Below are positions 5,522 to 6,047 of a stretch of DNA of 6,047 nucleotides, one piece after another. The stretch is from assembly GCA_900548485.1 (NCBI GenBank), contig URKL01000117.1, positions 1 through 6,047 on the forward strand, in the 5' to 3' direction. This DNA is from an uncultured Succinatimonas sp. (GTDB lineage Bacteria > Pseudomonadota > Gammaproteobacteria > Enterobacterales > Succinivibrionaceae). Both the position numbers and the translations under genes were made by a program. The notes below the pieces were generated by a model that was not told the DNA's origin, ran no database searches, and saw only the letters and a list, made by a program, of their open reading frames with translations. Numbering within the stretch: position 1 is the first letter of the stretch; every line of letters begins with the position of its first letter.

Positions 5522-5555
5522 ATCCCTAAGCTTAAAAACTTAGGGATGTTTTTTT
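5522..5555 (+). terminator. Strong intrinsic terminator, plus-strand orientation
   Basis: ATCCCTAAG (5522-5530) and CTTAGGGAT (5539-5547) form a perfect nine-pair stem with an eight-base loop, followed by G and T7 (5549-5555). The T tract is on the plus strand, and its last two bases are part of the tusE stop codon (5554-5556). On the minus strand the stem also follows tusE directly but with only a weak U-rich tail, so it may serve both directions. Confidence 0.85.
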
Positions 5556-5883
5556 AGATGCACTTAACAGGTTTAGGCAAACCTGCTAAGCGAGCTGCAG
5601 TTTTGGCAGCTCCATTTGGAAAGAGGGTAGCAAGAGTGATTGAATTTAATTCTTCATGTCCTTGTTTTTTTAATAGAGTTATAAGTCCACGCATCGGTGG
5701 AGTGGTTGCATATTCTTTAAAATAATCTTGAACGGTCTTAATTACGAGACGATGCTCAGCAGTAAGCGCTAGTCCTTCAGCTTTAGCCATGTATTCCATG
5801 AGGTCTTCAGACCAATCTTGAGGATTTTTTAAAAAATTTTCATTATCTGTTAAAATTTCTCTTCCATTATATAAAAAGCTCAT
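5554..5883 (-). CDS. tusE: Sulfurtransferase TusE (DsrC/TusE family)
   Basis: TusE accepts persulfide sulfur from the TusBCD complex and hands it to MnmA, which forms 2-thiouridine at position 34 of tRNA-Lys, -Glu and -Gln. The protein has 109 residues, the same as E. coli TusE, and ends AGLPKPVKCI, as in E. coli, placing the active-site cysteine at 108 as the penultimate residue. The second cysteine that DsrC proteins of sulfur oxidisers and sulfate reducers carry about ten residues earlier is absent, which supports TusE rather than DsrC. Other family features are an N-terminal NGREI-TDNENFL and DWSEDL, and LFPNGAAKTAARLAG near the end. A GAGGTG (complement of 5892-5897) lies eight bases before the ATG. 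The gene is convergent to the pgsA row and divergent from the tRNA-Ser gene. Confidence 0.95.
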   Translation of the reverse strand: MSFLYNGREILTDNENFLKNPQDWSEDLMEYMAKAEGLALTAEHRLVIKTVQDYFKEYATTPPMRGLITLLKKQGHEELNSITLATLFPNGAAKTAARLAGLPKPVKCI

Positions 5884-5890
5884 GTATAAT
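5862..5890 (+). promoter_or_regulatory. Probable promoter of the tRNA-Ser gene
   Basis: An exact TATAAT at 5885-5890 is followed by ACACCTCG, placing transcription start near 5897, about nine bases before the mature tRNA. The hexamer 17 bases upstream (TTCCAT, 5862-5867) is a poor -35 match. The -10 lies just outside the tusE start codon, between it and the tusE ribosome binding site. Confidence 0.55.
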
Positions 5891-5891
5891 A

Positions 5892-5897
5892 CACCTC
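5892..5897 (-). promoter_or_regulatory. tusE Shine-Dalgarno in the divergent gap
   Basis: GAGGTG on the minus strand, eight bases before the tusE ATG. It covers the predicted start point of the divergent tRNA transcript. Confidence 0.65.
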
Positions 5898-5905
5898 GTT
5901 CCAGC

Positions 5906-5995
5906 GGATGGATGGCAGAGCGGTTGAATGCAACGGTCTTGAAAACCGTCGAGGGTTTTCGCCCTCCGTGAGTTCGAATCTCACTCCATCCGCCA
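5906..5995 (+). tRNA. tRNA-Ser(UGA)
   Basis: The 90-base gene folds fully: acceptor GGATGGA (5906-5912) with TCCATCC (5985-5991), discriminator G5992 and encoded CCA (5993-5995). The anticodon stem is ACGGT (5933-5937) with ACCGT (5945-5949) around loop CTTGAAA, giving anticodon TGA at 5940-5942, which reads UCA and other UCN serine codons. The long variable arm typical of class II serine tRNAs is GAGGG (5951-5955) with CCCTC (5962-5966). The T arm is GTGAG (5968-5972), loop TTCGAAT, CTCAC (5980-5984). The discriminator G and long arm are serine identity features. Confidence 0.97.
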
Positions 5996-6011
5996 TTTGG
6001 AATCCTTCCTA

Positions 6012-6032
6012 ATTATTTTCTTAAAAAATAAT
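6012..6032 (+). terminator. AT-only hairpin after the tRNA, weak terminator candidate
   Basis: ATTATTTT (6012-6019) pairs with AAAATAAT (6025-6032) around a five-base loop. It lies 16 bases after the CCA end, where a tRNA terminator would be expected, but has no G-C pairs and no T tract directly behind it. Confidence 0.25.
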
Positions 6033-6047
6033 CTCAAATTTTTAAAT

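Noticed and set aside
5042..5553. Riboswitch, small RNA or origin in the long gene-free stretch
   Set aside because: Apart from the IS-end hairpins and the terminator I see no conserved aptamer features, iterons or DnaA-box clusters.
5906..5995. tRNA-Ser as an attachment site for an integrated element
   Set aside because: No second copy of the tRNA 3' end and no integrase gene are visible in the window.

Overview
This AT-rich window looks like chromosome from a gammaproteobacterium. FolE, TruA, PgsA and TusE read as close relatives of the E. coli proteins. TusE belongs to the gammaproteobacterial tRNA 2-thiolation relay, and the tRNA gene encodes its own CCA end. The strong A+T bias makes a gut or rumen lineage such as Succinivibrionaceae a reasonable guess, but this is inference and the family cannot be fixed from the sequence alone.

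Layout: positions 46-5041 hold one tightly packed plus-strand gene row. It runs: a 5'-truncated SPOR-domain envelope protein, a Nif3/YbgI-family metalloprotein, folE (GTP cyclohydrolase I), a GtrB-type polyprenyl-phosphate glycosyltransferase, a GtrA-type small membrane protein, truA (tRNA pseudouridine synthase) and pgsA (phosphatidylglycerophosphate synthase). Most junctions are overlaps or gaps of 4-10 bases, which suggests one transcript; the only larger gap (34 bases) is before pgsA, where a weak extra promoter may lie. The first ~60 bases have a different composition and do not continue the SPOR reading frame, so they may be a chimeric or misassembled end.

Positions 5042-5553 carry no intact gene. 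They hold a weak terminator candidate after pgsA, then two head-to-tail remnants of the same insertion-sequence end, exactly 180 bases apart. The first still encodes the C-terminal ~37 residues of what looks like an ISL3-family transposase on the minus strand; the second keeps only the last nine codons plus the IS end. A lysine-rich coiled-coil coding fragment of unknown origin follows, interrupted by a stop. A strong terminator hairpin at 5522-5555 closes the region.

On the right, tusE runs on the minus strand, and a tRNA-Ser(UGA) gene is divergent from it on the plus strand with only 22 bases between them. The tRNA's -10 box lies in the interval between the tusE Shine-Dalgarno and start codon.

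The intact genes are mostly housekeeping: folate, tRNA modification, phospholipid and cell envelope. I did not find a complete undescribed system. The most unusual parts are the decayed IS tandem with its covarying hairpin, the gtrBA pair inside a housekeeping row, and the nif3-folE overlap.
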